Of a stretch of DNA of 64,000 bases, positions 8,286-16,392 are shown piece by piece. The position numbers and the translations under genes were made by a program. Under the pieces are notes generated by a model. The model searched no databases. It was not told where the DNA came from and worked only from the letters and a program-made list of their open reading frames with translations. The DNA is from Bacteroidota bacterium (GTDB taxonomy: Bacteria > Bacteroidota > Bacteroidia > Chitinophagales > Chitinophagaceae), in assembly GCA_016868815.1 (NCBI GenBank), contig VGFQ01000003.1, positions 1 through 64,000 of the forward strand, read 5' to 3'. The stretch's first letter is position 1, and every line of letters starts with the position of its first letter.

Positions 8286-9020
8286 ATGTTTATGGCTACC
8301 TCCACTCCACCCGGCCTTGCAAAGGAAATACAGTTCCTCGAAGGCCCTCGGTCCCGCTGGCAGGATTTCAAGTTTGTGATTAAAGTGGCCCTGGAGTTCG
8401 TCCGTGGCTTCCGCGCCTTGCACTTCTCCGGCCCTTGTGTGACGGTCTTCGGGTCGGCTCGCTACGGGGAGGACCATGAGTTTTATATCCTCACGCGCCG
8501 ACTCTCGGCAGAGATCGCAAGGCTGGGCTATACCATCATGACAGGCGGCGGGCCTGGGATCATGGAGGCCGCCAACCGCGGGGCCCGCGACGTGGGAGGA
8601 CGGTCCGTCGGCTGCAACATTGTGCTGCCATTCGAACAGAACCCCAACCCTTATCTCGACAAATGGGTCGACATCCGATATTTCTTCGTGCGAAAGACCC
8701 TGCTCGTCAAGTATTCCTATGTGTTTGTCATCATGCCCGGCGGGTTCGGCACCCTCGACGAGCTGTTCGAGGCCATGACACTCATCCAGACGCGTAAGAT
8801 CCAGGACTTCCCCGTCATCATCTTCTGCAAAGACTACCACCGCGATCTCTTAGAACACATCGACCGGATGAAGGAGCGCTGCACCATTTCTGAGAGCGAC
8901 CTCTCCCTGTTCCTGGTGACGGACTCTGTCGAAGAGGCAGTGCAACATATCCAGGCCAGCATCCAGCGATTCGGGCTGAAGCCCATGAAGCCGAGGAGAT
9001 GGCTATTGGAGAAGGTCTGA
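8286..9020 (+). CDS. LOG family (TIGR00730) nucleotide 5'-monophosphate phosphoribohydrolase
   Basis: 244 aa Rossmann-fold protein. Members hydrolyse the N-glycosidic bond of nucleoside monophosphates, including cytokinin ribotides, or have purine-monophosphate nucleosidase activity. Key motifs are the GGGPGIMEAANRGA nucleotide-binding loop (about 77-90), the PGGFGTLDELFE signature (about 148-159) carrying the catalytic Arg/Glu region, and CVTVFGSARYGED near the start. The N-terminal 50 residues form an extension often seen in this subgroup. It is monocistronic and convergent with the next gene. Confidence 0.9.
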   Translation: MFMATSTPPGLAKEIQFLEGPRSRWQDFKFVIKVALEFVRGFRALHFSGPCVTVFGSARYGEDHEFYILTRRLSAEIARLGYTIMTGGGPGIMEAANRGARDVGGRSVGCNIVLPFEQNPNPYLDKWVDIRYFFVRKTLLVKYSYVFVIMPGGFGTLDELFEAMTLIQTRKIQDFPVIIFCKDYHRDLLEHIDRMKERCTISESDLSLFLVTDSVEEAVQHIQASIQRFGLKPMKPRRWLLEKV

Positions 9021-9143
9021 AAACCAGGACGAGGTACGCCCCCTTGGTGGCTTCTCATGCAACGTACAGGCAGATGCCTTAACTTAATTTAGCCTGGCTT
9101 AGTTGCCGGAAGAAGCAGGAGCAGACCCTCATCGATGCTTCCT

Positions 9144-9968
9144 TCATTTTAGTTGTGAAAGCTCATAGCGCCCGCCGGGGGCATGGAAACGAAATGGTTG
9201 AAGGATGCGCCCCCATCTTTGCAGTTGTGATGTCCAGTCGGCCGGATCGTATGTCATCATATAAGACTGTCCGATGACGCGGATCTCCTGAGTGGTGACG
9301 ATGGCAGCGGTGGACTCGTCGAGCGAGAGCCCGAAGGTATTGGGATAATTTTCCAGGACGGGTATGAGGTCAAAGGCACGGTTACGGACGAGGACATGCT
9401 GGTCGATGGCTGTACGCTTCATGAAGGCGAGGCCTTGCGGCAGTTGGAACTTCTTGCTGGGATCTTTGCGGTGGTCGCCTCCGACCAGTACGGATCCCAT
9501 GATGCTGGCGCCTGCGGAAGTACCCATGATCGTGCCGCCTCGTTCGAGCAGGGCAAACAGTTCTTGGTGAAGAAGGGTGCCTCTGTAAGCATCTGCCAGC
9601 CGCGACTGGTCACCACCGCCTATGAAGATGCCCTTTGCACTCCGGATGCGCTCGAGAAAGACTGGCAAGTCGGCTGAGTCCCTGTGGCGGGTATGTACGG
9701 TCTGCAGGTTCGTAAACTGTTTATTTTTGAATTTCTCGAGGTGTTTACCTGCTTGGATCCATGACTCATCGGAGGTCGCGGTTGGGATGTAAACCACCGG
9801 TTGATCGCGTCCGCCGATGCTTTGTGCAAAGTGATCGAAGATGGTATCCGGAATACTCCCTCCTCCGATGATGATGAGTTTGCCTGGATAGGGGAAGATC
9901 GGCTCTTGGGCGACGGCAGCATGGATGGTGGCCAAGAGCATGAATAGGAGGAGACGTAGGATGGTCAA
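9144..9968 (-). CDS. Secreted cyanophycinase-like peptidase (S51 family)
   Basis: 274 aa with an N-terminal signal sequence ending in HAAVAQ, so probably periplasmic or exported. The mature protein begins PGKLIIIGGGSIPDTIF. The nucleophile elbow GTSAGASIMG (about residue 150) and the preceding IFIGGGDQSRLADAYRGT match the cyanophycinase/peptidase S51 fold, in which Ser and a nearby His/Glu form the active site. Cyanophycinases cleave cyanophycin to beta-Asp-Arg dipeptides; the real substrate here is unknown. The frame begins at TTG; the first ATG is codon 10 and would shorten the signal peptide to an implausible length, so TTG is preferred. Confidence 0.85.
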   Translation of the reverse strand: MTILRLLLFMLLATIHAAVAQEPIFPYPGKLIIIGGGSIPDTIFDHFAQSIGGRDQPVVYIPTATSDESWIQAGKHLEKFKNKQFTNLQTVHTRHRDSADLPVFLERIRSAKGIFIGGGDQSRLADAYRGTLLHQELFALLERGGTIMGTSAGASIMGSVLVGGDHRKDPSKKFQLPQGLAFMKRTAIDQHVLVRNRAFDLIPVLENYPNTFGLSLDESTAAIVTTQEIRVIGQSYMMTYDPADWTSQLQRWGRILQPFRFHAPGGRYELSQLK

Positions 9969-10285
9969 TTGTTTTTCTTCTTACACATGAATATAAGCAC
10001 AACCAATAGGAAAAGCTACTTTCTATCCTACCTATATTGAGTGTACCATCAGTTCACCTTAGATCTCATCTTCTTTTTGTTGTCGATCACGATTTGACTC
10101 TCTCGGATCTCGATGAGTTTTTCTGTTGGAAAATCGCAGAGCGTCCGCACAATCATCGGCCGGTGTGGCCTGGTGGAACAATGACGTATGTCGCAGTACT
10201 GGCCTTGCATCAGGCAAGCGGTCCTTTATGCAATTGATGAGCCGCTGCTGGAGCTAACTTGCTGAACGGGGCTCTTCGAAGGGCT
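9969..10285. other. 317 bp spacer without recognised features
   Basis: Only short frames without family similarity occur. The first 60 bases are AT-rich and probably contain the promoter of the cyanophycinase-like gene, but no clean -7 element was found. Nothing else was identified. Confidence 0.4.
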
Positions 10286-11017
10286 CTACGAAAGGTGCCA
10301 TCCTAGCCACAGGAAGAAGAGCAGCTGGATAAGATAGAGACGAGAGGGGAAGGCGTTGGCGTCAGATACGGAGAAGCGTTGTGAGACGGTCAGCAGTGCC
10401 GCGCTCACCACAAACCAGGTGAGGTAGTTGAGTGTTGGGACATGTCCGTCTCCATGCCATGTCCAATATCCTAGCCGGATAGCGATCGGCTCCATGACCC
10501 AGTCGAATCCGGTTGCCAGGATGGCCCCCAGCAAGGGATGAATCCATCGATGGGTCTGGCTTTTTATTGGGGAGATGTCCCTTGGTTGAAGGCCCTTGTA
10601 TAGCCATTCCAGCATGCGGGTGGCGACGCCGGAGGAAGCACGCAAGATGAGGTACCAGTTGCAGCCGATCAGCAAAGGCACTCCCAGGATTTGTGGCCCC
10701 AGGATGGTGCCGTAGTGGTATGCGCCAAAGAGTATGCCTGTGTTGACGCCGATCATTTCGGTCGCCATACCCACGGCCCATGCCAGCAAGAAGAACGATA
10801 TCCAGCTCCTAGATAGGGACTGTTCTGTCCACCAGGCCAGCATCATCATCGCCAGCAGGTTGACAGGTGTCATTTGGATGAACCAACCTGCCTTTAGCCA
10901 AACGATGCCAATGGCGCCTGCAAGGTGAATGACCAGGGCTGTGAGGGTGGCTGCCCGGGTTCGGAGCGGGTAGCTGTATTGCCTGGATGGCTTGGGCAAG
11001 GTTAGGCTGCAGGCCAT
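10286..11017 (-). CDS. cruF: Carotenoid biosynthesis protein, CruF-type 1',2'-hydratase (DUF422)
   Basis: 243 aa from the ATG at 11017, chosen because the open frame upstream to 11086 is Cys/His/Pro-rich and not membrane-like. It is a multi-spanning membrane protein with about seven hydrophobic segments. The conserved DUF422 block is visible: EMIGVNTGILFGAYHYG, then LGPQILGVPLLIGCNWYLIL and the later GFDWVMEPIAIRLGYWTW. CruF hydrates the psi end of gamma- or lycopene-type carotenes to give 1'-hydroxy groups. It fits with the CrtD-like desaturase four genes upstream. The 108-bp gap after the cytochrome gene leaves operon membership open. Confidence 0.85.
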   Translation of the reverse strand: MACSLTLPKPSRQYSYPLRTRAATLTALVIHLAGAIGIVWLKAGWFIQMTPVNLLAMMMLAWWTEQSLSRSWISFFLLAWAVGMATEMIGVNTGILFGAYHYGTILGPQILGVPLLIGCNWYLILRASSGVATRMLEWLYKGLQPRDISPIKSQTHRWIHPLLGAILATGFDWVMEPIAIRLGYWTWHGDGHVPTLNYLTWFVVSAALLTVSQRFSVSDANAFPSRLYLIQLLFFLWLGWHLS

Positions 11018-11125
11018 GGGAATCCAACAAATGGCCGGGTGGAATGTTCGAGTGCAAGGGTCTGCATGGCATGCGGTTGTCTGCACTTGTCAAAACAGAA
11101 TGCAAGGCCAGTAGACGTCCTCTGA

Positions 11126-12187
11126 CTACCTAAGCGGCTTCATCTCTGCAATCCACTCCCGGATGAGTGCCAAGGCCTGGGGGTCGGGCTGGGTGCGGCC
11201 GAGTTCAGGCATCATGACGCCGGGATCGGTGGAGGCCATACGGTGCAGCAGGATGGAGGCGGAGGGGTCGCCAGGCACAATGTCATGTCGGAGGCTCCCG
11301 GAGCCGCGGCCGCTGGCGACGGGTGTCTTACCGATGCCGAGGTGGAGGGGGTCGGTCTCTGCCATCCCTAAGAAAAGCCCGGACGTGCTGGCGGGTCCTT
11401 GGGGTTGATGGCAGTGGGCGCAGTTGATATCTAGCCAGAGGCGGGCGCGCTGCTCGAGGGGGCCGGTGGTGGGGTCGTTCCAGACGAGGGCGGCGGGAAG
11501 GTGGTCCCGGTTCGGCAGTCCGGTTAGGATGCCCGCCCTGGCCCAGTCTTCTAGCTGGCTTTGCCCGGAGGTGGTTGTCAGGGGCCCGCTGAGCTGCCGG
11601 CTGCTCGGGCCAATGGGCGTCATCTGTTCAGCCCGATTGTGGCAGCCTTTGCACTGGTTGAGGTTGGGGATTTGATAGGCATGCTTGCGGCGGCGTCCCA
11701 GTTCGTCGGTATAGGAGACTTCGCGCAGGTCGCCGGCGACGTCGAGGAAGGCGTCTGACTGCGCCTCATCCCACACATAGGGCAGGGCTTTCCAGCCGTC
11801 TGCTTCCCGGAGGAGGATGCGTGTCTCGATCAGCCGGCGTCCTTTTTCCGGATGTCGGGCGTCGTGGGGGAAGGCGAAGGTTTTGACGAGGGCTGTACCG
11901 ACGGGAAAGTCGAATACGCTGCTGTCGTTGTAGGCCACGGCTGCTCCGACTGGCAGTCGCAAAAAGCGCAGCTTGACGGCGTTGTCGGAGAAGAGTGGGG
12001 TGTTGAGCCGATAGGGGATGGTGCCAGGGGCGGCTCGCTGCTCGGCGGGTGGGCCGGCGAAAAAGCCGAAGTCGGAGAGCCGCGATGGGGGCGCTTCGAC
12101 GCGCAGTGCGGCGCCCGTGAGCAGGATGATTACTGCCAGGGCAACCATCGGGAGATATCGTTGAAGCCTGCTAGGGTGGGTCGTCAT
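11126..12187 (-). CDS. SO2930-family diheme c-type cytochrome (TIGR03806)
   Basis: 353 aa. An N-terminal membrane/signal segment (VALAVIILLTGAALRV) directs it to the periplasm. Two heme c sites are visible, CKGCH (about residue 180) and CAHCH (about residue 257). Other family stretches include PYRLNTPLFSDNAVKLRFLRLP, KTFAFPHD and the C-terminal GVMMPELGRT with a possible Met axial ligand. This matches the HNE_0200/SO2930 family, whose genes are usually next to a parallel beta-helix protein of the HNE_0199 family, exactly as here. Function is unknown; electron transfer coupled to an extracytoplasmic activity is inferred. The ATG overlaps the upstream stop by four bases (ATGA). Confidence 0.9.
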   Translation of the reverse strand: MTTHPSRLQRYLPMVALAVIILLTGAALRVEAPPSRLSDFGFFAGPPAEQRAAPGTIPYRLNTPLFSDNAVKLRFLRLPVGAAVAYNDSSVFDFPVGTALVKTFAFPHDARHPEKGRRLIETRILLREADGWKALPYVWDEAQSDAFLDVAGDLREVSYTDELGRRRKHAYQIPNLNQCKGCHNRAEQMTPIGPSSRQLSGPLTTTSGQSQLEDWARAGILTGLPNRDHLPAALVWNDPTTGPLEQRARLWLDINCAHCHQPQGPASTSGLFLGMAETDPLHLGIGKTPVASGRGSGSLRHDIVPGDPSASILLHRMASTDPGVMMPELGRTQPDPQALALIREWIAEMKPLR

Positions 12188-13401
12188 GGCTGGTGGCCTG
12201 TGGGAGTTGCGGTATGGATTTCAAGGCTGCAATCGAAAAGCGACGGGTCGGTCGTGATGGAGCGGAAGTCGTTGCCTGCGTCCAGCGATGCGAGGCGTGC
12301 GTTGCGGTTGTTGCGGATGCAGATGCGGTGTTCCGGCAGGTAGCGGCCATCGCTGCCGGTGATGGTTTTGTCGAGGATGCCGTCGTAGAGGATGTCGGGT
12401 ACCTTCCTGCCGAAGCGCAGTTTGAATCGGAAGAGCAAGCCCATGCGGCCTCGGCGAGTGGCACGCACACGCTGGCGGGAGAAGGTATTGTCGTGGATGT
12501 TGATGGCCGTGGGATATGGGTAGTAGATGCTGTCGCGGATGCGTTTCTCCGTGATGTAATAGCTGGCGATGCAGACGCCCAGCGTGCGGTTGTCACGGAT
12601 TTCATTGCCGGACACATCGACGTGGTTGGCGGCCAGCAAGAGGATGCCCGTGCCTTGCGGCACCGTGCCGACGATATTGCCTTTAGGGGCGAAGTTTGCG
12701 AGGTTATTATCGTATATGCGGTTTTCATAGACGCGGCATTGGCCGCCCTTCTTTACAGGCAAGTCGGGCAGGTCGAAGACCAGTATGCCGCCCGTATTTC
12801 GGAAGGCCTCGTTGTGGTGCACTATAGCGTTCACGGAGTTCTCTATCTCGATGCCGGCGACGTTCTCAAAGGCGCGGCAGTGGCTGACGACGATGTCGCG
12901 CGATTGGCCTACATAGATGCCGGCATCGGAGGCACCGCGGGCTTCGCAGCCTTCAATGCGTACGCCCTTGCAGTTCACTGGGTAGAGGCCATAGGCGCCA
13001 TTCTTTGGCGAGGGCTTACCGCTCCAGTCGGTTCGTACCCGCAGGAAGTGCACGTCCTGCAGGTTCATGGTCTTGATGGCATCTCCCTTGGCATTGCGGA
13101 CGGTGAGGTCTTGTATGGTGATCTGCCGGCCGTTGGTGATGCGGATGCCTTCTGCACCTGTCTGCTGCCCCTGGAATTGTAGGATGGTCTTGTCCATGCC
13201 TGAGCCGCTGAGGACGATGCCGTTCTTGCCTTCCATGGAGAGGGTAGCATCGATTGTATACTGCCCTTCAGGGATGCGTATCGTGTCGCCGTCTGTGGCG
13301 AGGATGAGCTTTGTCTGCAGCTGTCTGCGGAAATCTGGCTGTGCCACTGCCTGCGTGGCGAGCAGTATGATGCAGGAAAGAGCCCATCGGTTCATGACCA
13401 T
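12184..13401 (-). CDS. Secreted parallel beta-helix protein (HNE_0199 family, TIGR03805)
   Basis: 405 aa with a signal peptide ending in TQAVAQ. It contains right-handed beta-helix repeats: GQYTIDATLSM, GIRITNGRQITIQDLTVRNA, GVRIEGCEARGASDAGIYVG, GIEIENSVNAIVHHNEAF, GILLLAANHVDVSGNEIRDN. This architecture is shared with polysaccharide lyases and epimerases, but no catalytic set is obvious. It is translationally coupled to the diheme cytochrome, a pairing known for these two families. It lies 36 bases downstream of the desaturase gene on the same strand. Function is unknown. Confidence 0.9.
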   Translation of the reverse strand: MVMNRWALSCIILLATQAVAQPDFRRQLQTKLILATDGDTIRIPEGQYTIDATLSMEGKNGIVLSGSGMDKTILQFQGQQTGAEGIRITNGRQITIQDLTVRNAKGDAIKTMNLQDVHFLRVRTDWSGKPSPKNGAYGLYPVNCKGVRIEGCEARGASDAGIYVGQSRDIVVSHCRAFENVAGIEIENSVNAIVHHNEAFRNTGGILVFDLPDLPVKKGGQCRVYENRIYDNNLANFAPKGNIVGTVPQGTGILLLAANHVDVSGNEIRDNRTLGVCIASYYITEKRIRDSIYYPYPTAINIHDNTFSRQRVRATRRGRMGLLFRFKLRFGRKVPDILYDGILDKTITGSDGRYLPEHRICIRNNRNARLASLDAGNDFRSITTDPSLFDCSLEIHTATPTGHQP

Positions 13402-13437
13402 GGTTTCAGCAAATATGGCGTAAAAAAAACAAAGGCT

Positions 13438-14913
13438 TCATAAGGCGGCTGGGATCATGCTGTCGACGATCTGTGCGCTCTTCAAGCAGAGGGGGATGCC
13501 TCCCCCTGGGTGGACGCTGCCGCCGGTGAAGTAGAGCCCACGTATGCCGGAGCAGGTGTTGGCATGCCGCAGAAAGGCTGCCCACCGAGCGTTGGAGCTG
13601 GTGCCGTAGAGCGACCCCTTGTAGGAGTATGTGTTGGCTTCTATGCCTTCGGGCGTGAGGACGTCTTCTGTCTCGATGCAGGGTTCGATGCTGACTCCCA
13701 GCATGCGGGAGAGCTTTTCCAGGATGGCAGCCCGCAACTGTTCTTTGGCGGCATCGTCGGATAGCAGGGCGCCGGAGGGGACGTTGACCATGACGAACCA
13801 GTTTTCTTTTCCGGGGGGCGCCTGCCCCTCTTCCATCTTGGAGGTAATGTTGATGTAGATGGTTGGGTCGGGGTATGTTTTTTTCTGGCGGAAGATATGA
13901 GCGAACTCCGCGGCGTAGTCGGTGCTGAAGAAGATATTGTGCAGATGCAGCTGTGGGAATTCCATGGCCATGCCCCAGTAAAAAATAAGGGCACTGCTGC
14001 TGCGTTCCCGCCGCAGGATAGCAGCTGCCTTGCCTGGATCCTGAAGCAGGTCGCGCCAGGTGTAAAAGACATCCATATTGCTGACGACGGTATCCGCCCA
14101 AAAGGGTTGGCCGTCGGCCTGGATGCCTTTGACGCGGCCATGCTCCTGCAGGATGCTGGTGACAGGGGTGTTGAAGCGGAAAGAGACCCCTAGGTCACAT
14201 GCTAGGGCGTAGAGTGCTTGTGGGATAGCGATCATGCCTCCTTTCGGATAGTAGGTGCCCTCATTCTGCTCCAGGTGCGGAATCAGGCTGAGCATGCCGG
14301 GTGCCTGGAAGGGGTCGCTGCCGTTGTAGGTCGCGTATCGGTTGAATAGCTGCACTGCCTCTGGTGAGCGGAAGCGGCTGCGGTTGAAGCTGTCAAGGGT
14401 GTTCATGAGATGTCCCCACCCTACATGACGCAGTGCCTGGAGCGTTCTTGTATGCAGCCATGTTGAGGCCTTGTGGAGGGAATGCTCGAGGAAGATTTTT
14501 CCCACGTGTTCGTAGACCTGTGCAGACTCTTTCAGGTAGGCGATGACGGCTCGCGGGTCTTCCCCTGCTACGGCAGCAAGTTCTCGCGCAAAGTCTTCCG
14601 GCCGTGCATGGGCGTCGATGCGTTTCCCGTTCTCGTAGAAATATCGGCAGGCGATGTCGACGCGCTGGTACGAGAAATATGGCTCCATGGGGATGCCGGC
14701 GAGCTGGAAGAGCGTTTCTATATTGCCGGGCTGTGTGAATAGGGATGGGCCGGTGTCGAAGTGGTAGCCGCTGCGCTCGAACCAACCAAGCTTACCGCCA
14801 GCGCGTTCGTTCTTTTCGAACACGGTCACCGCATATCCTTTTACGGCAAGCCGGATGGCGGTGGAGAGTCCTCCGATGCCGCTGCCGATTACAATCGCGT
14901 GTGAGGTTGTCAT
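13438..14913 (-). CDS. crtD: Phytoene desaturase-family carotenoid oxidoreductase, probably CrtD (1'-hydroxycarotenoid 3',4'-desaturase)
   Basis: 491 aa FAD-dependent enzyme. The N-terminal dinucleotide fold reads HAIVIGSGIGGLSTAIRLAVKG, followed by EKNERAGGKLGWF and FDTGPSLFTQP. The middle has FNRYATYNGSDPFQAPGML and YYPKGGMIAIPQAL, and the C-terminus has GLYFTGGSVHPGGGIPL, the classical CrtI-family FAD signature. The GGKL and TYNGSDPFQAP stretches resemble Bacteroidota CrtD more than phytoene desaturase CrtI. The CruF-type gene downstream, and the lack of crtB nearby, support CrtD. CrtI remains possible. Gene order is idi, then this gene, 46 bases apart. Confidence 0.8.
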   Translation of the reverse strand: MTTSHAIVIGSGIGGLSTAIRLAVKGYAVTVFEKNERAGGKLGWFERSGYHFDTGPSLFTQPGNIETLFQLAGIPMEPYFSYQRVDIACRYFYENGKRIDAHARPEDFARELAAVAGEDPRAVIAYLKESAQVYEHVGKIFLEHSLHKASTWLHTRTLQALRHVGWGHLMNTLDSFNRSRFRSPEAVQLFNRYATYNGSDPFQAPGMLSLIPHLEQNEGTYYPKGGMIAIPQALYALACDLGVSFRFNTPVTSILQEHGRVKGIQADGQPFWADTVVSNMDVFYTWRDLLQDPGKAAAILRRERSSSALIFYWGMAMEFPQLHLHNIFFSTDYAAEFAHIFRQKKTYPDPTIYINITSKMEEGQAPPGKENWFVMVNVPSGALLSDDAAKEQLRAAILEKLSRMLGVSIEPCIETEDVLTPEGIEANTYSYKGSLYGTSSNARWAAFLRHANTCSGIRGLYFTGGSVHPGGGIPLCLKSAQIVDSMIPAAL

Positions 14914-14959
14914 GATAGGCCTGGGAGAGAGACATCGAGGCTGCGTAGCAGCCGGTGCT

Positions 14960-15487
14960 TCAGGCGGTCATTGCATTTGCAAGCATATTTTCTTCGAGCT
15001 TGGGGAATGCGATCTTGAACCACTCGGTGTACTTGTGTGGGTGCGTGTTGAGATTGGCGCGGATCTCATCCATGCTTTTATAGCAGTAGTCACCCACCTC
15101 TTCGCGGTTGGGATGGATGATCCCCTCATACTCGCCGACGAACACATGGTCGTATTCATGCTCGGTCAGCCCGTTGTCGAGTTCTGCTCGGTAGGTGAAC
15201 TGGAAGGCGGGCTTGATCATGGTTACAAAACCGAGCTCCTCCCGAAGGCGTCGGACAGCCGCATCAGAGACCGTTTCTTGCGGCCTAGGATGGCTGCAAC
15301 AGGCATTCGTCCAAAGTCCGCCACTATGGTATTTATGGATAGCCCTGCGTTGGATGAGCATCTCCCCCTTGCTGTTGAAGATGAACACACTGAAGGCACG
15401 GTGTAACACCGCATTGCGGTGAGCTTCCATCTTCTCCATCTCACCTATCTGTTCGTCGCGCTCATTGACCAGTATCACTTGATCCAT
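14960..15487 (-). CDS. idi: Isopentenyl-diphosphate delta-isomerase type 1 (Nudix)
   Basis: 175 aa from ATG 15487 (MDQVILVNERDEQIG), the usual family start; the open frame runs 13 codons further upstream. It interconverts IPP and DMAPP in isoprenoid precursor supply. Visible features are the LHRAFSVFIFN strand, LIQRRAIHKYHSGGLWTNACCSHP with the active-site Cys, and RRLREELGF of the Nudix-type helix with metal-binding Glu residues. The second catalytic Glu lies in EYDHVFVGEYEG. It is the first gene of the minus-strand carotenoid run and so probably supplies prenyl precursors. Confidence 0.95.
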   Translation of the reverse strand: MDQVILVNERDEQIGEMEKMEAHRNAVLHRAFSVFIFNSKGEMLIQRRAIHKYHSGGLWTNACCSHPRPQETVSDAAVRRLREELGFVTMIKPAFQFTYRAELDNGLTEHEYDHVFVGEYEGIIHPNREEVGDYCYKSMDEIRANLNTHPHKYTEWFKIAFPKLEENMLANAMTA

Positions 15488-15695
15488 CAAAGTGGTATTT
15501 TCATCGTATAAAAACGTCGGCAGCAAACGTTATGGGCTTGAAACATACCCAGCCAAATTATACAATTCTTTTGGAAGATGCGAAAGAAATAATCCCCATT
15601 TCCCCCTTCCTGTGATAGCATCATCATTCTGAGAATGCTACGTTCACTCGAGATGGGAATATGACAAAAACGCCAAGTGGTCAATCGTTCAAACA

Positions 15696-16379
15696 TCATG
15701 CCGGTCCTTTGGCATCCAGCAGGCTAGTCAGGGCTGGATCCAAGGGGTCAACGGAGGGTTCGAAAACTGCCATCAGGCTCCCGGTCCCGTCCACCAGATA
15801 TTTGGTGAAGTTCCAGATCGGGGGACGGTCGTTCCAGCCATTAAGGCGACGCTCGCTGAGCCATTGGAAGACTGGATTTTGTTGGGGGCCTTTGACGACT
15901 TGTGATTTTGATGCCAGGGGGAAGGCAACACCGTAGTTGCGCTTGCAGAAGCTGGCAATGTCAGCATTGCTGCCTTTCTCTTGTTGCTTGAAGTCGTTGG
16001 CCGGAAAACCAAGAATAACCAGTCGGTCGCGGTATTGGTCTTGCAGTTGTTGCAGTTGCTCGTATTGCGCCGTATAGCCACAGTCGCTGGCGGTGTTGAC
16101 CAGTAGGACCATCTTGCCTTGCCATTCACCCATCGGCTGTGCCTCTCCCGTTATCAGGGTCATAGAGAGGTCATGGAAGGACGCTTTTGGTGTCGCGGGC
16201 GTCTCGGGCCGGTGGATGGCGTTCTTGGATCCGGTCATGCGGGTGATGCCTGTCAGCGCCGGATAAAGTTTTTTCAGGATCTGCTGTCTTGTCGTCATCT
16301 CATTGTTGTTGCAGGTATCGACTGCCAGCCAGCTGGGGATGGCGGCAGCGGCAATGATCAACCAGGCGGTTTTTTTCAT
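15696..16379 (-). CDS. Glutathione peroxidase family thiol peroxidase
   Basis: 227 aa. An N-terminal hydrophobic segment (TAWLIIAAAAIPSWLAV) suggests export or membrane anchoring. The thioredoxin-like peroxidase domain starts at about residue 67. Family features are NTASDCGYTAQY with the peroxidatic Cys, LGFPANDFKQQE, SFCKRNYGVAFP with a possible resolving Cys, and WNFTKYLV with the catalytic Trp and Asn. Cys replaces selenocysteine, so the reductant is probably thioredoxin rather than glutathione. It lies 13 bases downstream of the aldehyde dehydrogenase on the same strand, suggesting one operon and detoxification of lipid peroxides and aldehydes. Confidence 0.93.
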   Translation of the reverse strand: MKKTAWLIIAAAAIPSWLAVDTCNNNEMTTRQQILKKLYPALTGITRMTGSKNAIHRPETPATPKASFHDLSMTLITGEAQPMGEWQGKMVLLVNTASDCGYTAQYEQLQQLQDQYRDRLVILGFPANDFKQQEKGSNADIASFCKRNYGVAFPLASKSQVVKGPQQNPVFQWLSERRLNGWNDRPPIWNFTKYLVDGTGSLMAVFEPSVDPLDPALTSLLDAKGPA

Positions 16380-16392
16380 GCGGATGTATTTC

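Noticed and set aside
12193-13182. 329-codon plus-strand frame opposite the beta-helix gene
   Set aside because: Ala/Val/Asp-rich antisense shadow; the minus-strand beta-helix protein is clear.
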